A stretch of DNA of 64,000 bases, taken from contig NZ_CP029186.1 of NCBI RefSeq assembly GCF_003096035.1, forward strand, positions 248,001 through 312,000. Reading direction: 5' to 3'. Each line of letters begins with the position of its first letter. Positions within the stretch are counted from its first letter, which is position 1. Position numbers and translations under genes: made by a program. Of the stretch, positions 10,929 to 18,835 are shown piece after piece. The stretch is from Flavobacterium album (GTDB taxonomy: Bacteria; Bacteroidota; Bacteroidia; Flavobacteriales; Flavobacteriaceae). The notes beneath the pieces were generated by a model that searched no databases, was not told the origin of the DNA, and worked only from the letters and a program-made list of their open reading frames with translations.

Positions 10929-11327
10929 TTAGTATACGTAACAGATTACTTCGCCACCTACATTTTGCTGTTTTGCCTGTTTTCCTGTCATCAGTCCTTT
11001 TGATGTAGAAACGATAGCAATACCTAATCCGTTAAGGATCCTTGGAAGGTTAGAAGCGCCTGCATATTTACGTAAACCCGGTTTACTAATTCTCTGGATA
11101 TCTTTGATTACAGACTCTTTAGTGTCTTTGTCATACTTAAGAGCGATTTTGATGGTGCCTTGTACAGCGTTGTCATCAAATTTGTAACTAAGGATGTATC
11201 CCTGGTCAAATAAAATCTTTGTGATTTCTTTTTTCATGTTAGAAGCAGGAATCTCAACCACTTTGTGGTTTGCCCTTACTGCATTTCTAATCCTTGTCAA
11301 AAAATCGGCAATTGGATCTGTATACAT
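10929..11327 (-). CDS. rpsH: 30S ribosomal protein S8 (uS8)
   Basis: Binds the central domain of 16S rRNA and in E. coli represses the spc operon. 132 residues: N-terminal [18 protein letters not shown] and C-terminal signature [20 protein letters not shown]. It is separated from rpsN by a 70-nt gap with a hairpin (11352-11371), unusual in a cluster where most gaps are below 20 nt. Confidence 0.98.
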   Translation of the reverse strand: MYTDPIADFLTRIRNAVRANHKVVEIPASNMKKEITKILFDQGYILSYKFDDNAVQGTIKIALKYDKDTKESVIKDIQRISKPGLRKYAGASNLPRILNGLGIAIVSTSKGLMTGKQAKQQNVGGEVICYVY

Positions 11328-11351
11328 ATTTATTAATTTGCGGTTACGGTT

Positions 11352-11371
11352 TTCGGCCTGTTAAGGCCGAA
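11352..11371 (-). promoter_or_regulatory. Hairpin in the rpsN-rpsH gap
   Basis: TTCGGCC and GGCCGAA form a 7-bp stem with a 6-nt loop, extendable by GG/CC pairs across a TT bulge. No T-run follows, so it is not a classical terminator; it may be a processing or S8-binding site. The role is not shown by the sequence. Confidence 0.3.
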
Positions 11372-11397
11372 CCTGAAACCAATTTATAATTCTCTTT

Positions 11398-11667
11398 TTA
11401 CCAGCTGGCTTTTCTAACTCCCGGTATAAGTCCGTTGTTAGCCATTTCACGGAAAGTTACACGTGAAATACCGAACTGGCGCATATAACCCCTTGGCCTT
11501 CCTGTAAGTTTGCAACGGTTGTGCATACGTACCGGTGAAGCGTTTTTAGGAAGCTTTTGCAGGCCTTCATAATCTCCGGCTTCAAGAAGAGCCTTCCTTT
11601 TTTCAGCATACTTTGCAACCATTGCCGCCCTTTTTACCTCGCGGGCTTTCATTGATTCTTTAGCCAT
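11398..11667 (-). CDS. rpsN: 30S ribosomal protein S14 (uS14), zinc-independent form
   Basis: Head protein of the small subunit. 89 residues, the long form lacking the CxxC zinc pairs of the short S14; motifs [19 protein letters not shown] and the C-terminal [11 protein letters not shown]. Follows rplE by 3 nt. Together with L36 this shows a zinc-free set of ribosomal proteins. Confidence 0.98.
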   Translation of the reverse strand: MAKESMKAREVKRAAMVAKYAEKRKALLEAGDYEGLQKLPKNASPVRMHNRCKLTGRPRGYMRQFGISRVTFREMANNGLIPGVRKASW

Positions 11668-11670
11668 AAC

Positions 11671-12222
11671 TTAATTCTTTTTAAAAGGTAAACCTAGTTC
11701 TGTCAATAGCGACTTAGCTTCTTTATCGGTTTGGGCCGAAGTTACAAAGGTAATATCTAATCCTGATATTTTGTTCACTTTGTCAATATCAATTTCAGGG
11801 AAAATGATTTGTTCTGTAACACCCAGGTTATAATTACCCCTTCCGTCAAAACCTGTAGCCTTGATACCGTTGAAATCCCTTACGCGCGGCAGTGAAGATG
11901 TCACCAGCCTGTCAAGGAATTCATACATCCTTTCGCCACGAAGGGTTACTTTAGCACCAATCGGCATACCTTTCCTAAGTTTGAACGATGCAACGTCTTT
12001 CTTAGATATGGTAGAAACAGCTTTCTGGCCGGTAATTTTAGTAAGCTCATCAACTGCATAGTCGATAAGTTTCTTATCAGACACAGCGGCGCCTACACCA
12101 CGGCTAAGAACGATCTTTTCCAGTTTTGGAACCATCATTACGTTCTTGTAACCGTATTCTTCTTTAAGAGCAGGGATCACCCTGTCCTTATATTCTTGTT
12201 TTAATCTTGGTATATAAGCCAT
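11671..12222 (-). CDS. rplE: 50S ribosomal protein L5 (uL5)
   Basis: 5S rRNA-binding protein and bridge to the small-subunit head. 183 residues from the ATG at 12220-12222 ([20 protein letters not shown]); a GTG directly before it is a less likely start. Core motifs are [19 protein letters not shown] and [18 protein letters not shown]. The rplX stop codon lies 2 nt upstream. Confidence 0.97.
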   Translation of the reverse strand: MAYIPRLKQEYKDRVIPALKEEYGYKNVMMVPKLEKIVLSRGVGAAVSDKKLIDYAVDELTKITGQKAVSTISKKDVASFKLRKGMPIGAKVTLRGERMYEFLDRLVTSSLPRVRDFNGIKATGFDGRGNYNLGVTEQIIFPEIDIDKVNKISGLDITFVTSAQTDKEAKSLLTELGLPFKKN

Positions 12223-12224
12223 CA

Positions 12225-12539
12225 CTATAGTACTTGATTAGATTTTTTTGAAAACCTTACTTTCTTATCTCCTTCTGTCCTTACACCAGTCCTTGTAGTT
12301 TCCTTAGTTTTAGGATCTACAAGCGCGATGTTGGAAATATGGATAGGAGCTTCTTTCTTAACGATACCACCCTGAGGGTTTTTAGCGCTTGGCTTAGTGT
12401 GTTTAGACACCATGTTCACGCCTTCAACGATCGCTTTGTTCTTATCTACAAGGACACGCAGTACTTTACCTTCAGAACCTTTGTGGTCACCGGCAATTAC
12501 CCTTACGGTGTCTCCTGATTTTATTTTAAGCTTTATCAT
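12225..12539 (-). CDS. rplX: 50S ribosomal protein L24 (uL24)
   Basis: Early-assembly protein at the exit tunnel. 104 residues with the KOW motif near the N-terminus ([20 protein letters not shown]) and [19 protein letters not shown]. Order rplN-rplX-rplE. Ends with TAG. Confidence 0.97.
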   Translation of the reverse strand: MIKLKIKSGDTVRVIAGDHKGSEGKVLRVLVDKNKAIVEGVNMVSKHTKPSAKNPQGGIVKKEAPIHISNIALVDPKTKETTRTGVRTEGDKKVRFSKKSNQVL

Positions 12540-12551
12540 TTCTTATAACAA

Positions 12552-12920
12552 TTAAAGCACTTCAGGTGCCAATGATACAATTTTCATGAATTGTTTTTCA
12601 CGAAGTTCCCTTGCTACAGGACCAAAAACGCGAGTTCCCCTCATTTCACCGGCAGCATTCAACAATACGCAAGCGTTATCGTCAAACCTGATGTATGAAC
12701 CGTCGGCTCTTCTCACTTCTTTTTTGGTACGTACAACAACTGCAGTTGAAACAGCACCTTTCTTAACGTTACCGTTAGGTGTTGCATCTTTAATAGACAC
12801 TACAATTTTATCTCCAACAGAGGCATAACGACGTTTCGTTCCCCCTAATACACGGATGGTCAAAACTTCTTTTGCTCCCGTGTTGTCTGCTACTTTTAGT
12901 CTGGATTCCTGTTGTACCAT
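12552..12920 (-). CDS. rplN: 50S ribosomal protein L14 (uL14)
   Basis: Subunit-interface protein forming bridge B8. 122 residues, highly conserved: [17 protein letters not shown] at the start, then [20 protein letters not shown] and [14 protein letters not shown]. Normal length and context. Confidence 0.98.
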
Positions 12921-12922
12921 AA

Positions 12923-13183
12923 TTACTTCGCTCTTTCAATGATTTCTACTAACCTCCAACATTTAGTCTTACTCAAAGGACGTGTTTCCATGATCCTTAC
13001 TGTATCACCAATGTTACAGTCGTTCTTTTCGTCGTGTGCAACAAATTTCTTTGTTTTCAATACGAACTTACCGTATAGCGGGTGTTTTACCCTTGTAGTT
13101 TGAGATACAACAATGGATTTTGCCATTTTGTTGCTGGTTACTACACCAATTCTCTCTTTTCTTAAGTTTCTTTTTTCTTCCAT
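12923..13183 (-). CDS. rpsQ: 30S ribosomal protein S17 (uS17)
   Basis: OB-fold primary rRNA-binding protein. 86 residues: [19 protein letters not shown] and the signature [20 protein letters not shown]. It ends 2 nt before rplN starts. Confidence 0.97.
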   Translation of the reverse strand: MEEKRNLRKERIGVVTSNKMAKSIVVSQTTRVKHPLYGKFVLKTKKFVAHDEKNDCNIGDTVRIMETRPLSKTKCWRLVEIIERAK

Positions 13184-13200
13184 CTTTTGGCAGAATACAA

Positions 13201-13392
13201 TTATTGTAACTCTCTTTTTGTAAGCTCAGTGGCTACCCTTGCGATAGACCTTCTTACGGTCCTTATCTGTAGCGGGTTCTCTATAGGAGAAATAGCGTGA
13301 GCTGATTTTAGGTCGGCATATGTTTTCTGTAACTCACCAAGTTTGCTTTGAAGCTCGGCTGCAGATAGATCTTTTATCTCTGATTGTTTCAT
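13201..13392 (-). CDS. rpmC: 50S ribosomal protein L29 (uL29)
   Basis: Small two-helix protein at the exit tunnel, docking site for SRP and trigger factor. 63 residues ([20 protein letters not shown] ... [19 protein letters not shown]). Lies between rplP and rpsQ. Confidence 0.96.
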   Translation of the reverse strand: MKQSEIKDLSAAELQSKLGELQKTYADLKSAHAISPIENPLQIRTVRRSIARVATELTKRELQ

Positions 13393-13404
13393 AATAATAT
13401 CGGA

Positions 13405-13824
13405 TTATGCTTCGAAATCTCTGGCGATGATAAATTTGGTTTTCACAGGCAGCTTTTGGGCAGCAAGGCGAAGTGCCTCTTTAGCAACGGCCAATGGCAC
13501 GCCTCCTACTTCAAACATTATCTTACCTGGTTTAACAACGGCAACCCAGTACTCAACAGCACCTTTACCTTTACCCATACGTACCTCAAGAGGTTTTTTA
13601 GTGATAGGCTTATCCGGGAATATTTTGATCCACAACTGGCCTTCCCTTTTCATGAAACGGGTTGCAGCGATACGTGCAGCCTCGATCTGGCGGGAAGTGA
13701 TAAAAACTGAATCTAAAGATTTGATACCAAACATACCATTAGAAAGTTCATGACCCCTTTGGGAAATGCCCTTCATCTTACCTTTCTGTACCTTGCGGTA
13801 TTTTGTTCTTTTAGGCTGTAACAT
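13405..13824 (-). CDS. rplP: 50S ribosomal protein L16 (uL16)
   Basis: Positions A-site tRNA next to the peptidyl-transferase centre. 139 residues: [39 protein letters not shown] and [15 protein letters not shown]. The Arg-81 region that is hydroxylated in some bacteria is present. Standard S10-operon order rpsC-rplP-rpmC. Confidence 0.98.
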   Translation of the reverse strand: MLQPKRTKYRKVQKGKMKGISQRGHELSNGMFGIKSLDSVFITSRQIEAARIAATRFMKREGQLWIKIFPDKPITKKPLEVRMGKGKGAVEYWVAVVKPGKIMFEVGGVPLAVAKEALRLAAQKLPVKTKFIIARDFEA

Positions 13825-13843
13825 TTTTCTTTAGTTTTTTTAA

Positions 13844-14611
13844 TTACTTTCTTTTGCGTTGGCCTGATTTATCGCCACCCGGACGACCACCCGGCCTTCC
13901 GCCTTGTGACCTGTTGTCCCTGTCCTGAGATCCTGCAGATTTAGACTGTTTTTTGTCCATACCTACTAACGGAGAAAGATCTCTTTTGCCATAAACCTCA
14001 CCTTTCATGATCCACACTTTGATACCCATCCTACCATAAGTAGTGTGAGCTTCTGCAAGTGAGTAATCGATGTCAGCCCTGAAAGTTGATAGAGGAATCC
14101 TACCTTCTTTGAACATTTCCGAACGTGCCATCTCAGCACCGTTAAGACGGCCTGAAATCATCACTTTTACACCTTCTGCGTTCATACGCATAGCGGCAGC
14201 GATAGCCATTTTGATAGCCCTCCTGTAAGAGATACGGCTTTCGATCTGGCGGGCAATGCTTGTACCTACAAGGTAAGCGTCAAGTTCCGGCCTTTTGATT
14301 TCAAAGATGTTGATCTGAACCTCTTTGTCGGTAATTTTCTTAAGTTCTTCTTTCAGCTTGTCTACTTCCTGGCCGCCTTTCCCGATGATGATACCAGGAC
14401 GTGCAGTAGTAATAGTAACGGTTACAAGCTTAAGGGTCCTCTCGATGATTACCTTAGACACACTAGCTTTAGATAAACGGGCATGGATATATTTCCTGAT
14501 TTTGTGATCTTCGGCAAGCTTGTCACCGTAGTCATTTCCACCATACCAGTTAGAATCCCAACCCCTGATGATACCAAGGCGATTTCCTATTGGATTTGTT
14601 TTTTGTCCCAT
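13844..14611 (-). CDS. rpsC: 30S ribosomal protein S3 (uS3)
   Basis: mRNA-entry-channel protein with helicase-like activity. 255 residues: KH type 2 domain around [20 protein letters not shown] region ([17 protein letters not shown]) and C-terminal domain with [18 protein letters not shown]. The last 35 residues are a Gly/Arg/Ser-rich, probably disordered extension, longer than in E. coli (233 residues). Confidence 0.98.
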   Translation of the reverse strand: MGQKTNPIGNRLGIIRGWDSNWYGGNDYGDKLAEDHKIRKYIHARLSKASVSKVIIERTLKLVTVTITTARPGIIIGKGGQEVDKLKEELKKITDKEVQINIFEIKRPELDAYLVGTSIARQIESRISYRRAIKMAIAAAMRMNAEGVKVMISGRLNGAEMARSEMFKEGRIPLSTFRADIDYSLAEAHTTYGRMGIKVWIMKGEVYGKRDLSPLVGMDKKQSKSAGSQDRDNRSQGGRPGGRPGGDKSGQRKRK

Positions 14612-14616
14612 TTCTC

Positions 14617-15030
14617 TTAGTTGCTTTGTGTGTTATTATTCTTAGCTCCAAGCACGATAGTTACGTGGTTAGAACGTTTCCTTATCCTGTGAGCGCGGCC
14701 CTGCGGTGCAGGACGAAGCCTTTTCAGCATCATTCCGCCGTCAACCCTGATTTCTTTTACGAAAAGGCCGGCGTCTTCAAGACTTTCTTCAGCGTTCTTT
14801 TGCTGCCAGTTGTTGATGGCTGATAGCAACAGTTTTTCAAGCTTGCGTGAAGCCTCTTTTGAACTGAACCTTAATATATTTAGCGCTAATTCTACCTTCT
14901 GGCCCCTTACAAGATCCGCAACAAGGCGCATTTTGCGTGGCGAAGTAGGGCAGTTATTTAGCTTAGCGAAAGCAATAGACTTATTAGCCTCTTTTCTTGC
15001 TTCTGCGGTTTCTCTTTTACGAACTCCCAT
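14617..15030 (-). CDS. rplV: 50S ribosomal protein L22 (uL22)
   Basis: Lines the exit tunnel; its beta-hairpin forms the constriction. 137 residues; core [20 protein letters not shown] and the hairpin [20 protein letters not shown] look wild type at the macrolide-sensitive tip. Five nt after rpsS ends. Confidence 0.98.
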   Translation of the reverse strand: MGVRKRETAEARKEANKSIAFAKLNNCPTSPRKMRLVADLVRGQKVELALNILRFSSKEASRKLEKLLLSAINNWQQKNAEESLEDAGLFVKEIRVDGGMMLKRLRPAPQGRAHRIRKRSNHVTIVLGAKNNNTQSN

Positions 15031-15035
15031 TGCTA

Positions 15036-15314
15036 TTATTTTTTACCTTTATTTTTAGCACCAGCGTGGCCCCTGAAAGAGCGCGTTGGCGAAAATTCTC
15101 CTAATTTATGACCTACCATATTCTCTGTAACGTAAACCGGTACGAATTGACGACCGTTGTGTACTGCGATAGTCTGCCCAACAAAATCCGGGGTGATCAT
15201 CGAAGCGCGAGACCATGTCTTAACAACTCCTTTGTTTCCCTTCTCGATATTTTCCTGAACTTTCTTATCTAATTTATAGTGAACGAAAGGTCCTTTCTTT
15301 AATGAACGTGCCAT
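15036..15314 (-). CDS. rpsS: 30S ribosomal protein S19 (uS19)
   Basis: Head protein that pairs with S13 near the A site. 92 residues ([37 protein letters not shown]). Canonical in length and position between rplB and rplV. Confidence 0.98.
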   Translation of the reverse strand: MARSLKKGPFVHYKLDKKVQENIEKGNKGVVKTWSRASMITPDFVGQTIAVHNGRQFVPVYVTENMVGHKLGEFSPTRSFRGHAGAKNKGKK

Positions 15315-15324
15315 ATCTTACTTA

Positions 15325-16149
15325 TTATTTCTTTCTACGTTCTACGATATACTTATTACTTGGGTTAACTTTAGAACGAGTCCTGTAACCTTTAGCCGGA
15401 AGACCTTTCCTTGAGCGTGGGTGACCTCCTGAAGAGCGTCCTTCACCACCACCCATCGGGTGATCTACAGGGTTCATCGCTACCGGCCTTGTCCTTGGCC
15501 TCCTGCCTAACCAGCGTGACCTACCGGCTTTACCGGAAACGATCAACTGGTGGTCAGAGTTGGAAACTGCTCCAATAGTAGCCATACATGTAAGAAGGAT
15601 CAACCTTGTCTCACCTGAAGGCATTTTGATGGTAGCATATTTTCCGTCCCTTGCCATAAGCTGTGCAAAAGTACCTGCACTACGAGCGATAACCGCTCCC
15701 TGCCCAGGACGTAGCTCAATACAAGATATAACAGTTCCAAGAGGAATTTTGCTTAGAGGTAAAGCGTTACCAATTTCCGGCTGAGCATCAGCTCCCGAAG
15801 TAACAACCTGGCCTACCTGAAGCCCGTTTTGCGCAATGATGTATGCTTTCTCACCATCAGCATAGAACAATAGAGATATGAATGCTGAACGGTTTGGATC
15901 GTATTCGATTGTCTTAACCGTAGCAGGGATACCCGCTTTAGTCCTTTTGAAATCGATCATACGATACCTTTGCTTGTGACCACCGCCTGTATAACGCATG
16001 GTCATTTTTCCTTGACTATTTCTACCGCCTGAGTTTTTTTTCGGTGCGATCAATGAACGCTCCGGCTTATCAGTTGTAATAGTGTCAAAGCTATTTACAA
16101 CTCTAAAACGCTGACCCGGGGTAATAGGTTTTAATTTTCTAACTGACAT
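15325..16149 (-). CDS. rplB: 50S ribosomal protein L2 (uL2)
   Basis: Essential for subunit joining and peptidyl transfer. 274 residues; C-terminal signature [20 protein letters not shown] includes the His that is conserved next to the peptidyl-transferase centre. N-terminus [16 protein letters not shown]. Follows rplW by 6 nt. Confidence 0.98.
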   Translation of the reverse strand: MSVRKLKPITPGQRFRVVNSFDTITTDKPERSLIAPKKNSGGRNSQGKMTMRYTGGGHKQRYRMIDFKRTKAGIPATVKTIEYDPNRSAFISLLFYADGEKAYIIAQNGLQVGQVVTSGADAQPEIGNALPLSKIPLGTVISCIELRPGQGAVIARSAGTFAQLMARDGKYATIKMPSGETRLILLTCMATIGAVSNSDHQLIVSGKAGRSRWLGRRPRTRPVAMNPVDHPMGGGEGRSSGGHPRSRKGLPAKGYRTRSKVNPSNKYIVERRKK

Positions 16150-16155
16150 TTTCTA

Positions 16156-16446
16156 TTAGATATTATTATAAAAATCTATTGTTTCACCTTCCTGTACTTG
16201 TACGATAGCTTTTTTGTAAGCATTCGTCTTTCCTGAGATCAAGCCACTCTTAGTGTACTTAACCGATCTATCAGCCCTGTAGTTCATTGTGTTTACATCA
16301 ACAACAGCAACACCATAAGCAGCCTCAACCGCATTTTTGATCTGGATTTTGTTTGCTTTCTTGTCAACCACAAAACCAAAACGGTTGAAAACTTCTCCGT
16401 CTTTAGTAATTTTTTCAGTTACGATAGGTTTAATTATGATACTCAT
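16156..16446 (-). CDS. rplW: 50S ribosomal protein L23 (uL23)
   Basis: Exit-tunnel docking site for trigger factor and SRP. 96 residues; IKPIVTEKITKDGEVFNRFG at the N-terminus and KANKIQIKNAVEAAYGVAVV. Standard length, in S10-operon order. Confidence 0.97.
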   Translation of the reverse strand: MSIIIKPIVTEKITKDGEVFNRFGFVVDKKANKIQIKNAVEAAYGVAVVDVNTMNYRADRSVKYTKSGLISGKTNAYKKAIVQVQEGETIDFYNNI

Positions 16447-16452
16447 GGCGTA

Positions 16453-17082
16453 TTATTTGCTTAAATTTTCCTCAATTCCTTCTAACGCGCCTTCCAAAAG
16501 AACTAAATTATTCGCGTTTAAAATCGAATAAGTGTTTAATTCTGAGATAGTTACAACATTAGAAGCCTTTAAATTGCGTGACGACAAATATACATTTTTA
16601 TTTGTATCACCCAACACAATTAAAGATTTTTTGTTCTCTAACCCTAAAGCTTTCAAAACGTTAAGGAAATTTTTAGTGCTTGGAGCGTCGAAATCGAAGT
16701 TCTCTACTACTGTAAGATTTGACTCCTGAGCTTTCATTGTGAAAGCTGATTTCCTTGCCAAACGCTTAAGGTTTTTGTTCAGCTTGAAGGAGTAGCTTCT
16801 TGGCCTTGGGCCGAAAATTGTACCTCCACCTTTAAACAAAGGGTTCTTGATACTACCAGCACGGGCTGTACCGGTTCCTTTTTGCTTTTTAATCTTGCGT
16901 GTACTTCCGGTTACCTCAGCTCTTTCTTTAGCCTTGTGGGTTCCCTGCCTCTGGTTAGCAAGATATTGCTTAACATCAAGGTATACAGCATGCTTATTAG
17001 GCTCAATTGCGAATACTGAATCAGAAAGAGTGATCGTCCTGCCAGTTTCTTTTCCGTTGATATCTAATACTTTTACTTCCAT
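16453..17082 (-). CDS. rplD: 50S ribosomal protein L4 (uL4)
   Basis: Tunnel-lining protein; in E. coli also the repressor of the S10 operon. 209 residues; the extended loop around TRKIKKQKGTGTARAGSI and GGGTIFGPRPRSYSFKLNKN is intact. Start overlaps the rplC stop codon by one base. Confidence 0.98.
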   Translation of the reverse strand: MEVKVLDINGKETGRTITLSDSVFAIEPNKHAVYLDVKQYLANQRQGTHKAKERAEVTGSTRKIKKQKGTGTARAGSIKNPLFKGGGTIFGPRPRSYSFKLNKNLKRLARKSAFTMKAQESNLTVVENFDFDAPSTKNFLNVLKALGLENKKSLIVLGDTNKNVYLSSRNLKASNVVTISELNTYSILNANNLVLLEGALEGIEENLSK

Positions 17083-17696
17083 TACTTCTGAATGATTACA
17101 TAAGAGTTTTTGTGTCCTGGTATAGCACCTTTAACAACAAGCAGGTTCTTATCAGCCACTACTTTTAAAACTCTAAGGTTTTGAACTGTTACATTATCTC
17201 CTCCTGTTCTTCCTGCCATGCGCATTCCTTTGAATACACGTGAAGGATACGATGATGCTCCAACAGAACCCGGCGCCCTAAGACGGTTGTGCTGACCGTG
17301 AGTAGCTTGTCCTACACCGCCAAAACCGTGGCGTTTTACAACACCCTGGAAACCTTTACCTTTAGATACACCCTGTACATCTACGAATTCGCCTTCAGCG
17401 AACACGTCCACAGTTAGTACATCGCCTAACTTGTGCTCATTCTCAAATTGGAATTCAACGACTTTTTTCTTCGCAACAGTACCTGCTTTCTTAAAGTGGC
17501 CAAGAGCCGCTTTAGTAGCATGCCTTTCTGCTTTGTCATCGAAACCAAGTTGCAACGCTTCATACCCGTCAACCTCGTTGGTTCTGACTTGGGTAACAAC
17601 GCATGGGCCAGCTTCGATCACGGTACAAGGGATGTTTTTCCCATTCTCGTCAAAAATACTGGTCATGCCGATCTTTCTACCAATTAACCCAGACAT
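17082..17696 (-). CDS. rplC: 50S ribosomal protein L3 (uL3)
   Basis: Early-assembly protein reaching the peptidyl-transferase centre. 204 residues; [20 protein letters not shown] and the signature [20 protein letters not shown]. It heads a separate transcription unit here: a consensus promoter lies 60-90 nt upstream and rpsJ, usually just before it, is 820 nt away behind a terminator. Confidence 0.98.
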   Translation of the reverse strand: MSGLIGRKIGMTSIFDENGKNIPCTVIEAGPCVVTQVRTNEVDGYEALQLGFDDKAERHATKAALGHFKKAGTVAKKKVVEFQFENEHKLGDVLTVDVFAEGEFVDVQGVSKGKGFQGVVKRHGFGGVGQATHGQHNRLRAPGSVGASSYPSRVFKGMRMAGRTGGDNVTVQNLRVLKVVADKNLLVVKGAIPGHKNSYVIIQK

Positions 17697-17755
17697 ATTA
17701 AACTTTTATAAATTAATAAATTGAGAACAGCGCATACTGCTCCCTTAAGAGGGCG

Positions 17756-17786
17756 CAAAGTTAATTATCTTTTTTGCATATGCAAC
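17756..17786 (-). promoter_or_regulatory. Consensus Bacteroidota promoter for the rplC operon
   Basis: On the minus strand GTTG (17783-17786), a 19-nt spacer and TAACTTTG (17756-17763) fit the -33 TTTG / -7 TAnnTTTG consensus and its spacing. The -7 box is 60 nt from the rplC start. The predicted transcript begins with a C-rich hairpin (CCCTCTTAAGGG), similar in layout to the rpsL promoter. Confidence 0.7.
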
Positions 17787-17919
17787 ACTTTACAAATAGT
17801 TTTTTCTAACTTTTTTGCACGTAACTAAAAGAAATTAAATTTATTACGCACTATTTAGCGTTTGTCCGCCGGCACGTGGTAAAAAAACCAGAATATTATA
17901 CCGTTTCCCGCAATAAAGC

Positions 17920-18060
17920 TTGCGCACCCAAACGCAACTTTTTCAGGGTGTGCCCATCCCATGCAATGGCCGGCGCAGGGCCGGGCTCTCGCCTTTATCT
18001 GTCTTCGTTCCTACGGCAGGATATCGGCTCCATCCCTCATGCGGAGCTGCACTCGTACTC
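17920..18060. repeat. GC-rich degenerate intergenic repeat
   Basis: This stretch stands out by base composition from the AT-rich sequence on both sides. It contains blocks such as GGGCTCTCGCCTTTATC, CTTCGTTCCTACGGCAGGAT and CGGCTCCATCCCTCATGCG, which I recall as parts of a dispersed non-coding element found in many Flavobacterium and related genomes. The identification is from memory; the sequence alone shows only the composition shift. Confidence 0.4.
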
Positions 18061-18061
18061 A

Positions 18062-18155
18062 ATAGTTACGCCCTTTCAGGGCCTGAATACGCCTTGCATT
18101 CCCATACCCCGGGCGATGCCCGGAGCTAAGAGGTATAACCCCGTTAGGGTGCTCA
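18062..18155 (+). repeat. Three-hairpin repeat, copy A
   Basis: Three small hairpins follow one another: GCCCTTTCAGGGC (18070-18082), CCGGGCGATGCCCGG (18109-18123) and ACCCCGTTAGGGT within 18138-18150. Order, spacing and the third stem match copy B on the other strand, while the middle stem has a different sequence that still pairs. Confidence 0.75.
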
Positions 18156-18324
18156 AATGCTGACTGTCTCGTCCTAAAAAAGTTTATAGATTTTTAATTA
18201 GCCCTGCCAAACATTTACAGCAATAATTAAAATCCTGTACTGTGATGTTACGATTTCTACAATAATAGTTCCCCATACATCACATCTGAATTCTGAAAAA
18301 TTTTATTAAATATAATTTACACAC

Positions 18325-18416
18325 TTTCCCAACCCCAACGGGGTTACACATTTTAGCCATAGGCAACGCCTATGGAAAATAAACGCCACCTACCTCCCAG
18401 CCCTAAAAGGGTGCGA
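18325..18416 (-). repeat. Three-hairpin repeat, copy B (inverted)
   Basis: Mirror copy of the element at 18062-18155. On the plus strand the stems are AACCCCAACGGGGTT (18331-18345), CCATAGGCAACGCCTATGG (18357-18375, 8 perfect pairs) and CCCTAAAAGGG (18401-18411). Reversed, the order is the same as in copy A, including the shared CCCCGTT-GGG end hairpin. Confidence 0.75.
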
Positions 18417-18473
18417 CATTAATCACATTTAAACCTACAAGGCTCTAAAAACCTGCAGAAAATAAAAACAAAA

Positions 18474-18496
18474 AGCCCCGGTATTACACCAGGGCT
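18474..18496 (-). terminator. Terminator of the rpsL-rpsG-fusA-rpsJ operon
   Basis: On the minus strand AGCCCTGGT pairs with ACCGGGGCT (nine pairs with one T-G wobble) over a GTAAT loop and is followed by TTTTTGTTTTTATTTT. It starts 22 nt after the rpsJ stop codon. Confidence 0.85.
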
Positions 18497-18518
18497 AATT
18501 TATCTGTCGTATGAATTA

Positions 18519-18824
18519 TCACACTTTGATCTCTACTTCAACACCGCTCGGAAGCTCTAATTTCATAAGAGCGTCGATAGTTTTTGAAGATGAACTGTAA
18601 ATATCAAGAAGCCTTTTGTAAGAGCTAACTTCAAACTGCTCCCTTGATTTTTTATTCACGTGCGGTGAACGTAGTACAGTAAAGATTTTCTTGTGCGTAG
18701 GAAGCGGAATAGGACCCGTTACCACAGCGCCTGTACTTTTTACAGTCTTAACGATCTTCTCGGCAGATTTGTCTACCAGGCTATGATCGTATGATTTTAG
18801 TTTTATTCTGATTTTTTGACTCAT
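18519..18824 (-). CDS. rpsJ: 30S ribosomal protein S10 (uS10)
   Basis: Small-subunit head protein and, as NusE, a partner in transcription antitermination. 101 residues: [20 protein letters not shown] and [21 protein letters not shown]. It follows fusA by 11 nt and is here the last gene of the str operon instead of the first of the S10 operon, because a terminator and an 820-nt gap separate it from rplC. Confidence 0.98.
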   Translation of the reverse strand: MSQKIRIKLKSYDHSLVDKSAEKIVKTVKSTGAVVTGPIPLPTHKKIFTVLRSPHVNKKSREQFEVSSYKRLLDIYSSSSKTIDALMKLELPSGVEVEIKV

Positions 18825-18835
18825 TTTCTTTCTAA

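Larger units (their letters stand above)
17697..18518. other. 820-nt gene-free gap splitting the ribosomal super-cluster
   Basis: No believable gene lies here. From left to right it holds the rplC promoter, a GC-rich segment (about 17920-18060), a three-hairpin repeat (18062-18155), an AT-rich spacer, a second copy of that repeat in opposite orientation (18325-18416), and the rpsJ terminator. Short open frames across the GC-rich part read as low-complexity Pro/Arg/Ser sequence and carry no recognisable domain. Confidence 0.75.

Noticed and set aside
17876..18163. Plus-strand open frame of 95 codons in the rpsJ-rplC gap
   Set aside because: It runs through the GC-rich repeat and the first hairpins, has no domain or ribosome site, and the same region shows structure-type rather than coding conservation.
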